64,000 bases of DNA from positions 1-64,000 of the forward strand of contig CAYOYN010000003.1 of the NCBI GenBank assembly GCA_964408235.1, given 5' to 3'. Below are positions 50,212-59,505 of the stretch, one piece after another. Positions within the stretch are counted from its first letter, which is position 1. Every line of letters starts with the position of its first letter. The notes beneath the pieces are model-generated. The model had not been told where the DNA came from. It was given only the letters and a program-made list of their open reading frames with translations, and made no database searches. The DNA comes from SICU01 sp964408235 (GTDB taxonomy: Archaea; Nanobdellota; Nanobdellia; Pacearchaeales; GW2011-AR1). A program made the position numbers and the translations under genes.

Positions 50212-50564
50212 TCTTGGTCTGAGTTATAATGATTATAACAAATTTCTGACTCTGCTTCTTCCAATTTATGAATAATTGATTTTCTAGAAGCCTTCCTATT
50301 CAACTCAAGAAGAACTATCGCAAATAAAGCCAGTGTGCCTCCAATATAGTCTTCATTATGAATAAAATAAGGAATGGACCCAAGACCCAAAAGACTAGTA
50401 ATGTTTGGGATAGTTGAAGAGCTCATTAAACCGCTTAATTCAAATCTTTTCTGGAAATAATTTCTAAAGACTTCATCATTTGCATAAGTCATTACTCTTG
50501 ACTTTGATTCATCTATTTCTCTTCTAATATCTTCTGCGAAGATATAATCAAGTAATTTACTCAT
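50196..50564 (-). CDS. Small membrane protein, TrmB-linked operon
   Basis: A 122-residue protein: MSKLLDYIFAEDIRREI at the start, two hydrophobic segments (IPNITSLLGLGSIPYFI, GGTLALFAIVLLEL) and a charged C-terminus. Its start and PN-x-x-SL helix resemble the 79-residue upstream neighbour, so the two look paralogous. It overlaps that gene by 8 bases. No family recognised. Confidence 0.6.
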   Translation of the reverse strand: MSKLLDYIFAEDIRREIDESKSRVMTYANDEVFRNYFQKRFELSGLMSSSTIPNITSLLGLGSIPYFIHNEDYIGGTLALFAIVLLELNRKASRKSIIHKLEEAESEICYNHYNSDQDYDKI

Positions 50565-50796
50565 TTTGCATTAAAGAGTATTTTGTCCAAACTCTTAAGT
50601 TTTCTATTGCTCCTAGTGATAAAGCTAGAGACTCTGGATCTTGCCTAAAATGGTAAATTGCACCTAAACTCGCTAAATTTGGCAATTTTGAAGAAACATA
50701 CATGGCAAGAGTTCTAAGTGGCCTAGGATGTGAAGATTTTGCTAAACTTTCTTTTAAATCAGTTGCTAAAAAATAATCTGTCAATATTTTTCTCAT
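50557..50796 (-). CDS. Small hypothetical protein, TrmB-linked operon
   Basis: A 79-residue protein: MRKILTDYFLATDLKESL start, LPNLASLGAIYHF helix, and LALSLGAIENLRVWTKY. Similar layout to the downstream 122-residue protein. The start overlaps the upstream stop by one base (TAATG). No family recognised. Confidence 0.6.
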   Translation of the reverse strand: MRKILTDYFLATDLKESLAKSSHPRPLRTLAMYVSSKLPNLASLGAIYHFRQDPESLALSLGAIENLRVWTKYSLMQNE

Positions 50797-51092
50797 TAAT
50801 TTCTCCTTGGGTCTGTGTTTGCTAAAGAATTTATAATTTCTGAAATTTTTGAGACTACTAAATCATCCTTTCCAAAAACCCAATAAAATAATCTACTATC
50901 TCTAGGATTCCTTCCTAACCCTAGCCTAACTTTTCCATCTCTTGATACGTAATGCATCGTATTTCTCCCTTGGGCTTCCCTATAAGCCCTAGAGTCTGGA
51001 ACTAGTTGCTTAACTTGACCTAAATTACTTATTAAAGAAAGATAGTCCCTATAATTGACCCCATCAACAACCCCTGAATCTGCAATTTCCAT
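50796..51092 (-). CDS. Hypothetical protein, TrmB-linked operon
   Basis: A 98-residue protein from ATG 51092, four bases after the TrmB stop (TTG 51107 is in frame but overlaps TrmB). It contains GVNYRDYLSLISNLGQVKQL and RNTMHYVSRDGKVRLGLGRN, a basic, beta-hairpin-like region. Soluble. Second gene of the TrmB operon. No family recognised. Confidence 0.6.
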   Translation of the reverse strand: MEIADSGVVDGVNYRDYLSLISNLGQVKQLVPDSRAYREAQGRNTMHYVSRDGKVRLGLGRNPRDSRLFYWVFGKDDLVVSKISEIINSLANTDPRRN

Positions 51093-51096
51093 TTTA

Positions 51097-51858
51097 TTAT
51101 TTATCAAGCATTAAAGTTAAAGAATTTGCAAAATAAGGAGAATTTACCCAAACTCCAACTTCTTCCTGATTGCCTTCTGGGTGTACCATTAATAGCATTT
51201 CTTTTTTGTCTACAATAAAGAACTTTCCAGATTGATTTGATTCTTTTATTTTCAAATCATTACGAGATGCAATTCTTTTTACCTTGTAAGAATCTCCTGA
51301 TAAGGATATTTTTACCTTTATTTCCTTACTTAGTTTGTTTAAAACTGAAAGTAATACTCTTGACTTATCTTCAAAGTCTTCTGCAGTTGTATGGATAACT
51401 ATTTCTTTTTCTGCAGAATCAATCATTTCTTTTAATTTTGAAAGTAAATTTGATCTACCTTTGATGTGGCCAGATAATTCTTCTAATTTAACTGGTGAAA
51501 TTCCTTCCTTGTGTAGCTGTACTAACTCTTCATATTCAGATGTTCCCTTAAGATTTGAAAGTGTAGCTACTTTTTCTTGAGCCTTATTCAATGTGTTTGT
51601 TTGCATTCTTTCTAGAACTGTTTTAGGCTCTACGGCAATGTATTTTACAGGTTTGCCTACTTTTACTATTGCAAAACCACGTTTTGTTAGAGATTCTAAA
51701 ACATCATATGTACGAGAGCGAGGAACTCCTGATATCTCAGCTGTTTCTCCTGCAGTAACTATTCCTTTAGAAAGCAAAGCTAACCAAACCTTGGTTTCAT
51801 AAATATTAAGATCAAAGTGTTCTTTCACTTTATTGACTACTTCTTGTTTTAGTATCAT
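51097..51858 (-). CDS. TrmB-family transcriptional regulator
   Basis: A 253-residue protein. The N-terminal winged helix (FDLNIYETKVWLALLSKGIV, VPRSRTYDVLESLTKRGFA) and the effector part (GKFFIVDKKEMLLMVHP, WVNSPYFANSLTLML) make it a paralogue of the regulator at 9967-10785. It heads a four-gene minus-strand operon with three small unknown genes. TATA TTTAAA at 51882-51887 is 24-29 bases upstream of ATG 51858. Confidence 0.9.
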   Translation of the reverse strand: MILKQEVVNKVKEHFDLNIYETKVWLALLSKGIVTAGETAEISGVPRSRTYDVLESLTKRGFAIVKVGKPVKYIAVEPKTVLERMQTNTLNKAQEKVATLSNLKGTSEYEELVQLHKEGISPVKLEELSGHIKGRSNLLSKLKEMIDSAEKEIVIHTTAEDFEDKSRVLLSVLNKLSKEIKVKISLSGDSYKVKRIASRNDLKIKESNQSGKFFIVDKKEMLLMVHPEGNQEEVGVWVNSPYFANSLTLMLDK

Positions 51859-51879
51859 AAAGGAGCGAAAAATACAGGG

Positions 51880-51888
51880 TATTTAAAC
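51880..51888. promoter_or_regulatory. Shared palindromic TATA between trmB operon and divergent gene
   Basis: TATTTAAAC with the self-complementary core TTTAAA (51882-51887). It is about 24-29 bases from the TrmB ATG (leaderless spacing) and 35 bases from ATG 51922, whose short leader carries an AGGAG site. One element could serve both directions, as at the ZIP/Fur locus. Confidence 0.45.
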
Positions 51889-51921
51889 GTTTCTAATGTT
51901 GTAACTTAATAGGAGTTATAT

Positions 51922-52299
51922 ATGGGGAAAGTTTATAAAATAAAAGATTTCCAGAGATTTATGAAAGAACAAAATAGAGATCCTAGACCATATGAAAGAC
52001 CTTTGGTTAGCATAGATACATGTAAGGCATTAAGAAGCTGGATTCAGGCCCAGTATCAAAGAGGAATTTCTAAAGATGATTTACTTCAAGATCTGATCCG
52101 AGGTTCTGGAGATAGATTAATCCCAGTTTTAAATTTCAAAGAAGATATGGCAAGAGATTATGCAGAAGATAATCCCGAATTAGGAGGCGATTATCATGAT
52201 GGTTATGCTGAGGGAATTTATGATGGGATATTACTCTTTTATGCTTTAGTGAAAAAACAACATGAATCTGATAGGTTGAATAATGAGCTTAGATTATAA
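51922..52299 (+). CDS. Hypothetical protein divergent from TrmB
   Basis: A 125-residue soluble protein: KIKDFQRFMKEQNRDPRPYE, IDTCKALRSWIQAQYQRGIS, then an acidic segment (EDNPELGGDYHDGYAEGIYD) and helix. AGGAG lies 5-10 bases before ATG 51922. Divergent from and near a TrmB regulator, so possibly its target. No family recognised. Confidence 0.6.
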   Translation: MGKVYKIKDFQRFMKEQNRDPRPYERPLVSIDTCKALRSWIQAQYQRGISKDDLLQDLIRGSGDRLIPVLNFKEDMARDYAEDNPELGGDYHDGYAEGIYDGILLFYALVKKQHESDRLNNELRL

Positions 52300-52340
52300 T
52301 AAATCAAAACTTACATTATCAAATTTAAGATAAAATATTT

Positions 52341-53294
52341 CTAAATTAATGTTAAAACATAAATTATTGCTAAAGCAATAAAGCAACCTATACTTATGAA
52401 AGGCATTGCTGGATAGAATTTACCTTTTTCAGACTTATAGAATAGATATGCTAGCGCCAAAGTTGCTCCTACTGAAATTGTAACTGCCTGCCACAACCCC
52501 ATTGTCCTTAGAACTACTCCTGCTAAAATTATAGGGAATACGACGTCTCCTCCGCCTAGAATTGCTAGATTTATTTTGACCTTACTCAGTTTCTTATCTT
52601 TCTCTTTTGCAGACTTTGAGCTGTTTTTTACATTTTTAATAAGTAATTTATCTTCTTTTCTCATGTAAGGAACGAAGAACCCAGAGAATAATTTTAATTT
52701 CTGAATTTGGAATTTTGCCATTTTCTGCATGAAACCTGCATGCCAAACCGCATACATATCATATAGAGAAATTATTATTAGCAATATTCCTACTGACCAA
52801 ATACTTAGGATTGGTATGAAAACTGTTGCAATTCCCGGATAAATTAGAAGTTCAGTAGCGTTATGAACAAACATATTTCTTTGGAATATCTTTAATATTC
52901 CTAGAGGGATTGCTAAAATCACTGAGATTAATGCTGCTTTAGGTAAAGGCATAAGAAACGCATTTAATGCAATTGAAAGACCTAAAATTACTACTATTGT
53001 AAACCAACCTCTTAGGAAAGTTTCAGCTTTTAACTTCATCAACAATAACATCAAAGAAACTGCTATAATTAGAGCAATTATGATAGAAAGAATAGACTCT
53101 TGAGGTTTGATATCTGTTGGAGGGTCAAGACCATAAGGGAGATTGTATACTGTTTGATTTGTAATTTCTCCAGTACTTTGATTAATGACTTGAGTTACTT
53201 CTGGTAAGTATTGGTGTGCTACAAATATACCAATCAACTGTGCAAGAAAAAATAGAGCTATTAAAATTAAAGTTACTTTTACTGTGTGCTTCAT
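52341..53294 (-). CDS. Presenilin/signal peptide peptidase-type intramembrane aspartyl protease
   Basis: Cleaves membrane helices within the bilayer. The 317-residue protein has about eight to nine membrane segments. Catalytic aspartates are in SLYDMYAVWH (Asp179) and LGGGDVVFP (Asp250, GxGD motif); the PAL motif equivalent is FYPAMPF (about 295-298). This is the archaeal presenilin homologue group. Prepilin peptidases also use GxGD chemistry, but the YD/GxGD/PAL set is presenilin-like. Substrate unknown. Confidence 0.9.
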   Translation of the reverse strand: MKHTVKVTLILIALFFLAQLIGIFVAHQYLPEVTQVINQSTGEITNQTVYNLPYGLDPPTDIKPQESILSIIIALIIAVSLMLLLMKLKAETFLRGWFTIVVILGLSIALNAFLMPLPKAALISVILAIPLGILKIFQRNMFVHNATELLIYPGIATVFIPILSIWSVGILLIIISLYDMYAVWHAGFMQKMAKFQIQKLKLFSGFFVPYMRKEDKLLIKNVKNSSKSAKEKDKKLSKVKINLAILGGGDVVFPIILAGVVLRTMGLWQAVTISVGATLALAYLFYKSEKGKFYPAMPFISIGCFIALAIIYVLTLI

Positions 53295-53374
53295 TCTACA
53301 AACCTATTTTCAAATTTAGATGTCCTCATTTTAAACCTATAATTAATTCTGATTTAGATGTATTTAAATTATCT

Positions 53375-55270
53375 TTATTTTAATCTTATAGTTTCTAAGT
53401 TTCTTGGTACAACTGTTTCTATACCATATTGCCTATAGACGCTGGAAGCAAAATCCAAACAACGAGATTGTTCTCCGTGGGAAATAATAACCTTTTTTGG
53501 CTTAGGGTTCATTCTTCCAATAAACTGCATTAATTCACCGCGTCCAGAGTGAGCTGATAGACCTGACATAGTCTCTACTTGCATATTTACATTAATTGTT
53601 TCTCCTCCAAATTGTTCATCTATTTTAACGACTTTGTTTCCTTCTTGTACTGTTCTACCTAATGAACCGGGAGCCTGATAACAACCAAAAATAATTAGAT
53701 TTTTTTCATTTTCTGCAAACTCTTTGAAATATTCAACTGAGGCTCCACCTGCTAACATTCCTGAAGTTGCAATGACTATACAAGGACCTCCTTCAACAAC
53801 TTCTTTTCTTTCAGTTTGCGAACCTACTCTTCTAAAGTATGGGGATGTAAAAGGATTTTCATCGTTAAAGATTTTATTTCGTACGTTATTTCCTAAAAAT
53901 TCAGGATAAGCTGTATGGATTGCAGTAATGTCCCACAACATACCATCTAAATATACTGGGATCTCTGGCAATTTACCTGTTCTTATTCCATCTTCTACCC
54001 TAAGCAAAGTTTCTTGGGCGTGACCTAAACCTAACTCTGGAAGCAATATCTTTCCGCCTCTTTTCGCAGTTTCACTAACTAATTTGTTAAATATTTCTTC
54101 TACTTCTGTCAATGGTGGCTGTATTTGATCCTTACTTCCGTAAGTTGATTCTACCATTACAGATTCAACTCTAGGATAGAAATTTACTGCAGGATCTAGA
54201 AGTCTTGTTTTTCTGTAGTTTGAGTCTCCAGTGTATACAAAATTATGCAACCCATTTCCGATATTTACATGAGTTACTGCTGAACCTAATACGTGACCTG
54301 CATTGTAGAAAGTTATTCTAATATCCGGAGTAATATCGAAGACTTCTCCAAAATTAAGACAGATAGAATGCCTAACCATTTCTTTTACATCATCAGGTCT
54401 GTAAATTGGAGCTTCTGCTTGTTTGTATGTAACTCCTACTAAATCCAAAGCTAACAAAGCAGCTATATCTCTTGTAGGAGGAGTCATATAAACTGGACCT
54501 CTATACCCCATCTTGTACAAGTAAGGTATCAAACCAGAATGGTCCAGATGTGCGTGTGATAAAACTATTGCATCTATACTACCTAAATCTCCAACTTCTG
54601 AAATATTAAGATATGGGAATCTATCTGGACCTTCTACAATTCCAGGGTTTATTCCACAATCAAAAATGATCTTAGATTTAGGAGTCTGTAATAATAAACA
54701 TGAACGCCCTACTTGACGACCTGAACCTAAATATGTAAGTCTGACCCACATATCCATTTTTTCAGGATTCCAATTCTCATATATTTTCTTTCCAATTTCG
54801 TTTAGAAATTTCTTTCTGTATGAGTTATTTGCATACAATACGTCTCTGATTTTCTCAGTTATCTTTGAATGGATTGCAGGACTTCTTTGAGTTTGAATTG
54901 TCCACATTGTTGAGTCCCTTATTTGTTTTAGAATAGCTCCTTGCTTACCTATTACTGTTCCAGGGCGCTTTGCTTCAACAATAGCAGTACTTCTTTGAAC
55001 GTCAAAAATAATAGATTCTATTCCAGCATCTGATGGAACTAATTCTCTAATTGTCTTTTCAGTTTCTTCCTGTGGTGCAAGTAAAGATGTATCTGCCCTT
55101 AACTCAATTCTCTTCTTTACTTTCTTTACGACATCTCGGATCTTTTCTTCACTATCTCTAAAGAATTCCTTGTCTGTGGTGTAAAGAACTATGTTAGCCC
55201 CTTCAAAAAGGCTCTCGCTAACTACACCGTTAGGTAATTCGCTTTTTATTGCCTTTAATATTTCGCTCAT
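53375..55270 (-). CDS. Archaeal CPSF-like ribonuclease and termination factor FttA (aCPSF1)
   Basis: Cuts nascent RNA at U-rich sites and ends transcription in archaea. 631 residues: N-terminal KH domains (about 1-160, GTVIGKQG loop), metallo-beta-lactamase domain with HAHLDH (239-244) and further metal ligands, and a beta-CASP domain. The C-terminal SAHSGRGEL and ISHGEQSRC motifs carry the last ligands. Full length for the family. Confidence 0.96.
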   Translation of the reverse strand: MSEILKAIKSELPNGVVSESLFEGANIVLYTTDKEFFRDSEEKIRDVVKKVKKRIELRADTSLLAPQEETEKTIRELVPSDAGIESIIFDVQRSTAIVEAKRPGTVIGKQGAILKQIRDSTMWTIQTQRSPAIHSKITEKIRDVLYANNSYRKKFLNEIGKKIYENWNPEKMDMWVRLTYLGSGRQVGRSCLLLQTPKSKIIFDCGINPGIVEGPDRFPYLNISEVGDLGSIDAIVLSHAHLDHSGLIPYLYKMGYRGPVYMTPPTRDIAALLALDLVGVTYKQAEAPIYRPDDVKEMVRHSICLNFGEVFDITPDIRITFYNAGHVLGSAVTHVNIGNGLHNFVYTGDSNYRKTRLLDPAVNFYPRVESVMVESTYGSKDQIQPPLTEVEEIFNKLVSETAKRGGKILLPELGLGHAQETLLRVEDGIRTGKLPEIPVYLDGMLWDITAIHTAYPEFLGNNVRNKIFNDENPFTSPYFRRVGSQTERKEVVEGGPCIVIATSGMLAGGASVEYFKEFAENEKNLIIFGCYQAPGSLGRTVQEGNKVVKIDEQFGGETINVNMQVETMSGLSAHSGRGELMQFIGRMNPKPKKVIISHGEQSRCLDFASSVYRQYGIETVVPRNLETIRLK

Positions 55271-55282
55271 CTTATTAGAATA

Positions 55283-55954
55283 TTACTTTGAATTTTCGAA
55301 ACTTAATATTGCTTCTTTATCTACTACTTGTTTAATTTCGCCTTTCTTTACTGTGTAAATATCAATTCCTGAACCTACTCCTGGTTCTCTTGCTGTTGTT
55401 GCTTTAATACATTTAGTGACTAATGCGATTCCTTCGTCTAGAGTCATATTTTTTTTATATTCTGAATCTAGTATTGGATGAGCTTGCATTATTCCGCTTC
55501 CTGTTGCAACATAAGTATCAGAATCTTGAATATATCCATCTGGAGAAATATCGTAAAGATATAATCCATTTTCATCATAACCTGAAAGTATGAAGTGAGT
55601 TATTGCAGGTATCATTGAAGGTTGCCTTATGTTTCCATAAACCATGTTTGCCATGAAATTAGCTGCTTCTGGAACTGAGATCCTTTCTTTAGTTCTTAAT
55701 TCCTTTAGTTTGAATTCTGCTTTTAATATGTCTAAAACTTTTCTTGTGTCTGAAGCAGTTCCCGCAGTTGTTGCAATCATTCTATCTGTAAGTTCTAAGA
55801 TTTTCTTGGCTTTTCCTGCAATATATGAAACTCCTCCACCTTGAGAACCGTATGTTTGCCTTTTATCTGCAGCTACGACTATACCTTCTTTACAAACTAC
55901 ACCGATTGTTAAAGTTCCTGTCTTTAGAACGTGTTTTGAAATGTCTTCATTCAT
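55283..55954 (-). CDS. psmB: Proteasome beta subunit
   Basis: N-terminal nucleophile hydrolase of the 20S proteasome. Residues 1-13 form a propeptide cut before Thr14 (VLKTG-TLTIGV), the catalytic residue. VVAADKRQTYG contains the conserved Lys, and SGSGIDIYTVKKGEI lies at the C-terminus. 223 residues. The alpha subunit is not in the window. It lies 12 bases upstream of FttA in the same direction and could be cotranscribed. Confidence 0.94.
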   Translation of the reverse strand: MNEDISKHVLKTGTLTIGVVCKEGIVVAADKRQTYGSQGGGVSYIAGKAKKILELTDRMIATTAGTASDTRKVLDILKAEFKLKELRTKERISVPEAANFMANMVYGNIRQPSMIPAITHFILSGYDENGLYLYDISPDGYIQDSDTYVATGSGIMQAHPILDSEYKKNMTLDEGIALVTKCIKATTAREPGVGSGIDIYTVKKGEIKQVVDKEAILSFENSK

Positions 55955-56026
55955 TAGAATAAAAAATACCTCTTAGACTATTGTAAATGGATAGTATTTA
56001 AATTTTTTGCTTTAAAATTTAAGCCT

Positions 56027-56042
56027 GTTGATTTCAATCAAC
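56027..56042. other. Perfect inverted repeat between rad50 and psmB
   Basis: GTTGATT-TC-AATCAAC, a 7-bp inverted repeat with a two-base centre, 5 bases beyond the rad50 stop and upstream of psmB. It could be a 3' end structure of the mre11-rad50 transcript or an operator of psmB. A TATA-like TATTTAAA lies between it and psmB (about 55995-56002). Confidence 0.4.
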
Positions 56043-56047
56043 TTTGT

Positions 56048-58108
56048 TTAAATTTTTTCATTTGCGGTAACTTCAGAGACCCCATTAGTCTTTTTGAACC
56101 GTATAACATGATCTACAAAACCCTCCATCTTTGTTTCATGGCTAACTATTAACAGTTGTTTCACATTTAGTTCTCTAAGCATATCCCTCATTTTATCTAA
56201 TTGGACTTCTGAAAAACCTTCTGTAGGTTCATCTAAAATGACTACATCTGAAGTCTTGATTTTACTTAAGACTGAATTAATCAATTGGTTTAGAGCGAGC
56301 CTATATGCCAAAGCTACCGCAGTCCTCTCTCCTCCAGAAAGAAATTCATAATCTAACTCGAACTCATTATGAACTATTACTGGAGAGAAATTTTCATCCA
56401 GATATACTTCGAACGCATCAGTAGTTAGCATAGAAAACCACTTATTGAATATTTTAGTGAACTCTTTCCTTAATGCAATAAGGATATTTTTTTCAGTGAA
56501 TTTGGCTAAATTTAAAAAATTGTTAGACAACCAGTTTTCAATATCTAGCATTTTCATTAATTTGTTCTTGGACTCTTGACCTTTTTGTATTTCTAAGGAA
56601 TATTTTGATATTTCCTTAAGAGTCATTTCTATTTCTTTTCTTGTTTCCGCTAACTCTATTTCTCTTCTTTTTTCAGAGTCGGTTAAATAAGATAATTCAT
56701 CTTTTTTTATCTTAAGTAAATTTTCATATTTAGAATAATCTAAAGAGTTCTTTTTTTGCGAATCAATCTGATCATTAATAAAAATAATATCTTTTTCAAA
56801 AGCTTCTTTTAGTTTTTCTAACTCTTGTCTTTTAGAAAGATATCTGTTTAAACTTTCTTGTTTAGCATTATTTACTTGTATTGCTACTCGGTCACTTTCT
56901 AAACTTTTTAGAATATTCTTTTGATTAGTTAATTCCGAATCTATTCTTTGAATTTCTTTAATAAGAACCCCTTTATCCTTATCAAATTTATTTATTTTTG
57001 TTTCAACTTCATTTATGATATTATGCTTATGAGCTTCTGGAACATCTTGTAAACAAGTAGGACAATGTTTAAGCTGGTATATTTTAGTTTTTTTAACCAG
57101 CTCATTTTGTTTTTGAATATCTATAGAGTTACTATTTGAACTGAACTTCATGTATTCTTTCTCTAGCCTGTCTATTTCTTTGAGAGTTTCTGCTATTTGG
57201 AGAGGGATTTTATTTGGATCTAGATTTATTTCAACCGGTTTTGAAGATGAAATTAAATCGTTAATTTCAATTAAATCTTTATTAAAACGAGAATTTTGTT
57301 CTTGTTTATTTCTTAAAACTAAAGAAAGTTTTTCTATTTCTTTTTTGAAATTTTCTCTTTCTGCTACCTTAATCTGTAAATTCTCAACTTCTTTTTCTTT
57401 TAACAATCTTTCTTCTTTAATTTTTTTTATTTCTTCTTGTTTTTCTTCTATTTTGGATTGAATGATATTAAGAAATTTTTGACTTGAATCCACATCATTT
57501 TTTCTAGTGTCTATCATTGCAGACTCTGCTTGAAGAAATCTTGAATCATCCCTAATCATTGTTGCAATTCTTGTGATATTTTCTTGAATTCTTTTGTATT
57601 TATCTATCCCGAAAACATGTCTTAAAACATCTAACCTAGTTTCAATATCTTCCCTGATTATTTCTTTCATACTTTCCTGAGGAGTATAAACTGTATATCG
57701 GTATACTAAGTTATTTTTTCTAACAAAGTCTAGAGGATAATTAAGAAGCTCTAAAATTTTTAGTTTTACTTCTGTAACTGATGACTCAAATCTATTTCCA
57801 TTGACAGTTATTGCGGCAAAATCTTGATTTATGGATTTTGAACTTCTTTTTAGACCTCTTTCTATCAATACATTATTACCATTGATGTCTAACTCTAAAG
57901 AAACTTCTCCATACTCTTCTCCGTTTGCAAGTAAAGAAGAACCTCTTTGTCCAGGCTGTAAACCAAAAAGAGCGTATTCTATTGCTAAAAGAACTGAAGT
58001 CTTTCCAGAACCGACATCCCCTGCTAGAAGAACCGCACCTTCAGGAAAAACTAATTCCTGTTCCTTATAGCTCCTTATATTTTTTAGTTTAATTTTTTTA
58101 AAAATCAT
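56048..58108 (-). CDS. rad50: DNA double-strand-break repair ATPase Rad50
   Basis: SMC-like ATPase that works with Mre11 at DNA ends. 686 residues, somewhat short for the family because of compact coiled coils. Walker A GDVGSGKTS (30-38), zinc hook CPTC (Cys349 and Cys352), C-terminal signature FLSGGERTAVALAYRLAL and Walker B VVILDEPTEGF. Overlaps mre11 by 4 bases. Confidence 0.96.
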   Translation of the reverse strand: MIFKKIKLKNIRSYKEQELVFPEGAVLLAGDVGSGKTSVLLAIEYALFGLQPGQRGSSLLANGEEYGEVSLELDINGNNVLIERGLKRSSKSINQDFAAITVNGNRFESSVTEVKLKILELLNYPLDFVRKNNLVYRYTVYTPQESMKEIIREDIETRLDVLRHVFGIDKYKRIQENITRIATMIRDDSRFLQAESAMIDTRKNDVDSSQKFLNIIQSKIEEKQEEIKKIKEERLLKEKEVENLQIKVAERENFKKEIEKLSLVLRNKQEQNSRFNKDLIEINDLISSSKPVEINLDPNKIPLQIAETLKEIDRLEKEYMKFSSNSNSIDIQKQNELVKKTKIYQLKHCPTCLQDVPEAHKHNIINEVETKINKFDKDKGVLIKEIQRIDSELTNQKNILKSLESDRVAIQVNNAKQESLNRYLSKRQELEKLKEAFEKDIIFINDQIDSQKKNSLDYSKYENLLKIKKDELSYLTDSEKRREIELAETRKEIEMTLKEISKYSLEIQKGQESKNKLMKMLDIENWLSNNFLNLAKFTEKNILIALRKEFTKIFNKWFSMLTTDAFEVYLDENFSPVIVHNEFELDYEFLSGGERTAVALAYRLALNQLINSVLSKIKTSDVVILDEPTEGFSEVQLDKMRDMLRELNVKQLLIVSHETKMEGFVDHVIRFKKTNGVSEVTANEKI

Positions 58109-59253
58109 GGAAACAAAACCTTTCTTGAATCTGAAAATAATCTATCTTCAAAAGCTCTTGAAGTTTCATCTTCTTTTTTATCCATATTTAATAAAGAAAG
58201 CAATAATGGAATATGTTTATTTAGCTCATGAGGATTTTTTTCACAAAATCCGTCAACTATTTCTTTTTCAAAATCTTCTGTTTGAGGAGTAATATCTACT
58301 TCAACTATCGGAAAAAATAGTTTAGTAGTATTTTTCATAAAACAATAAACTCCTTCTTTTCTAGCAAATTCTTCTATTTTATTGAAATTAATATCTGTAA
58401 TTTTTCCTTTTTCTAATACTCCTTTTATTTTAAGGATAAAGATTTTATCCTTCAGAGAGTGTTTTTTTATTTCTTCGATAATTGTATCCGTTCCTACTAA
58501 CGAATCCCTTATTTCTATATCTAGAACCAATACATCCTTTAATTTTATCTTTTGTCTTTTTGCACCTTTATTGGTATCAACTATGTAAAATGTCCCGTAT
58601 TCTAAGTCTTCTAGCTCTGAAGCATTGTTTGGGTATATTGGCCCACCATAAACAGCATTTCCCTTTTCATACTCTAAATGTAAATGGCCTAGAGCCACAT
58701 AATCAACTTTTGGAAGTGACTCGCGGTTTACAGAAGGGATATCTAAATTTGGTAATGCATCTTTCATAGTGGTATGTAACATTAAGATCTTAAACATTCC
58801 AGGAGCGTCTTGCAATTTTATTTTTGGAATATCATATACTTCAAGACCTGTTTTTTTACCGGGGTACCCATATATTGCAGCTCCTTTGTACACAGTAGGT
58901 TCTAGAATTATTGAATCATCTTTCTCTATTGATTTGAAAACATTTATTCCAAAACCAGAACTAGCCATTACATCAAGAAAACTTTTTCCTGAAATGGAAT
59001 AATCATGACTTCCTGCTATGAAAAAAACCGGAATATTTGCTTCCTTTAATTTGCGAAATTCGTTGAATGCATCTTTTATTGTTTCTATTGGAGGATAAGG
59101 GGAATCAAATAAATCTCCGGCTATAAGAATAAAATCAACTTTCTCTTTTTTACAGGTCTCTAATGCTGTTTTGAAGCTCTCAAAATTTAATTGTTGTAAT
59201 TCTGGATATCTCCAAGCACCTAGATGACAGTCTGCCAAGTGGCCGAACTTCAT
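58105..59253 (-). CDS. mre11: DNA double-strand-break repair nuclease Mre11
   Basis: Mn-dependent nuclease partner of Rad50. 382 residues. Phosphoesterase motifs: ADCHLG (Asp8, His10), AGDLFDSPYP, AGSHDYS (GSHD where GNHD is commoner), LMLHTTMK and ALGHLHLEY. The C-terminal Rad50-binding part follows. HerA and NurA, often linked in archaea, are not adjacent. Confidence 0.95.
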   Translation of the reverse strand: MKFGHLADCHLGAWRYPELQQLNFESFKTALETCKKEKVDFILIAGDLFDSPYPPIETIKDAFNEFRKLKEANIPVFFIAGSHDYSISGKSFLDVMASSGFGINVFKSIEKDDSIILEPTVYKGAAIYGYPGKKTGLEVYDIPKIKLQDAPGMFKILMLHTTMKDALPNLDIPSVNRESLPKVDYVALGHLHLEYEKGNAVYGGPIYPNNASELEDLEYGTFYIVDTNKGAKRQKIKLKDVLVLDIEIRDSLVGTDTIIEEIKKHSLKDKIFILKIKGVLEKGKITDINFNKIEEFARKEGVYCFMKNTTKLFFPIVEVDITPQTEDFEKEIVDGFCEKNPHELNKHIPLLLSLLNMDKKEDETSRAFEDRLFSDSRKVLFP

Positions 59254-59301
59254 GAAATTTATTTATATGAATAGTTTATAGGCATTGTTGTGGTATTTAT
59301 C

Positions 59302-59457
59302 TTAATCAAAATAACCAAAAACCGCATACCTAGGATCTTCAACGCTTCTTAAGATCATATCTTCATCACTCATTCTTGAAGAATATTTTGAAGAAGCTGG
59401 TTCGTAAGCTCTTACTGGCACTTCTCTAGACTCAATGACCTCATCGTAATTTAACAT
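59302..59457 (-). CDS. Small hypothetical protein (51 aa)
   Basis: Open frame from ATG 59457 to TAA 59302-59304: MLNYDEVIESREVPVRAYEP at the start and YAVFGYFD at the end. TATA CTTTATAAA (about 59480-59489, minus strand) lies about 25-30 bases upstream, the usual leaderless spacing. Acidic, Tyr-rich, soluble; no family recognised. Confidence 0.5.
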   Translation of the reverse strand: MLNYDEVIESREVPVRAYEPASSKYSSRMSDEDMILRSVEDPRYAVFGYFD

Positions 59458-59505
59458 CGGGTTTTTAAAATAAACTGCTTTATAAAATTATTGTATCTGA
59501 TAGTG

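Noticed and set aside
58105..59253. GSHD in place of GNHD as a sign of inactive Mre11
   Set aside because: The other metal-binding motifs are intact and, from memory, GSHD occurs in other archaeal Mre11 proteins.
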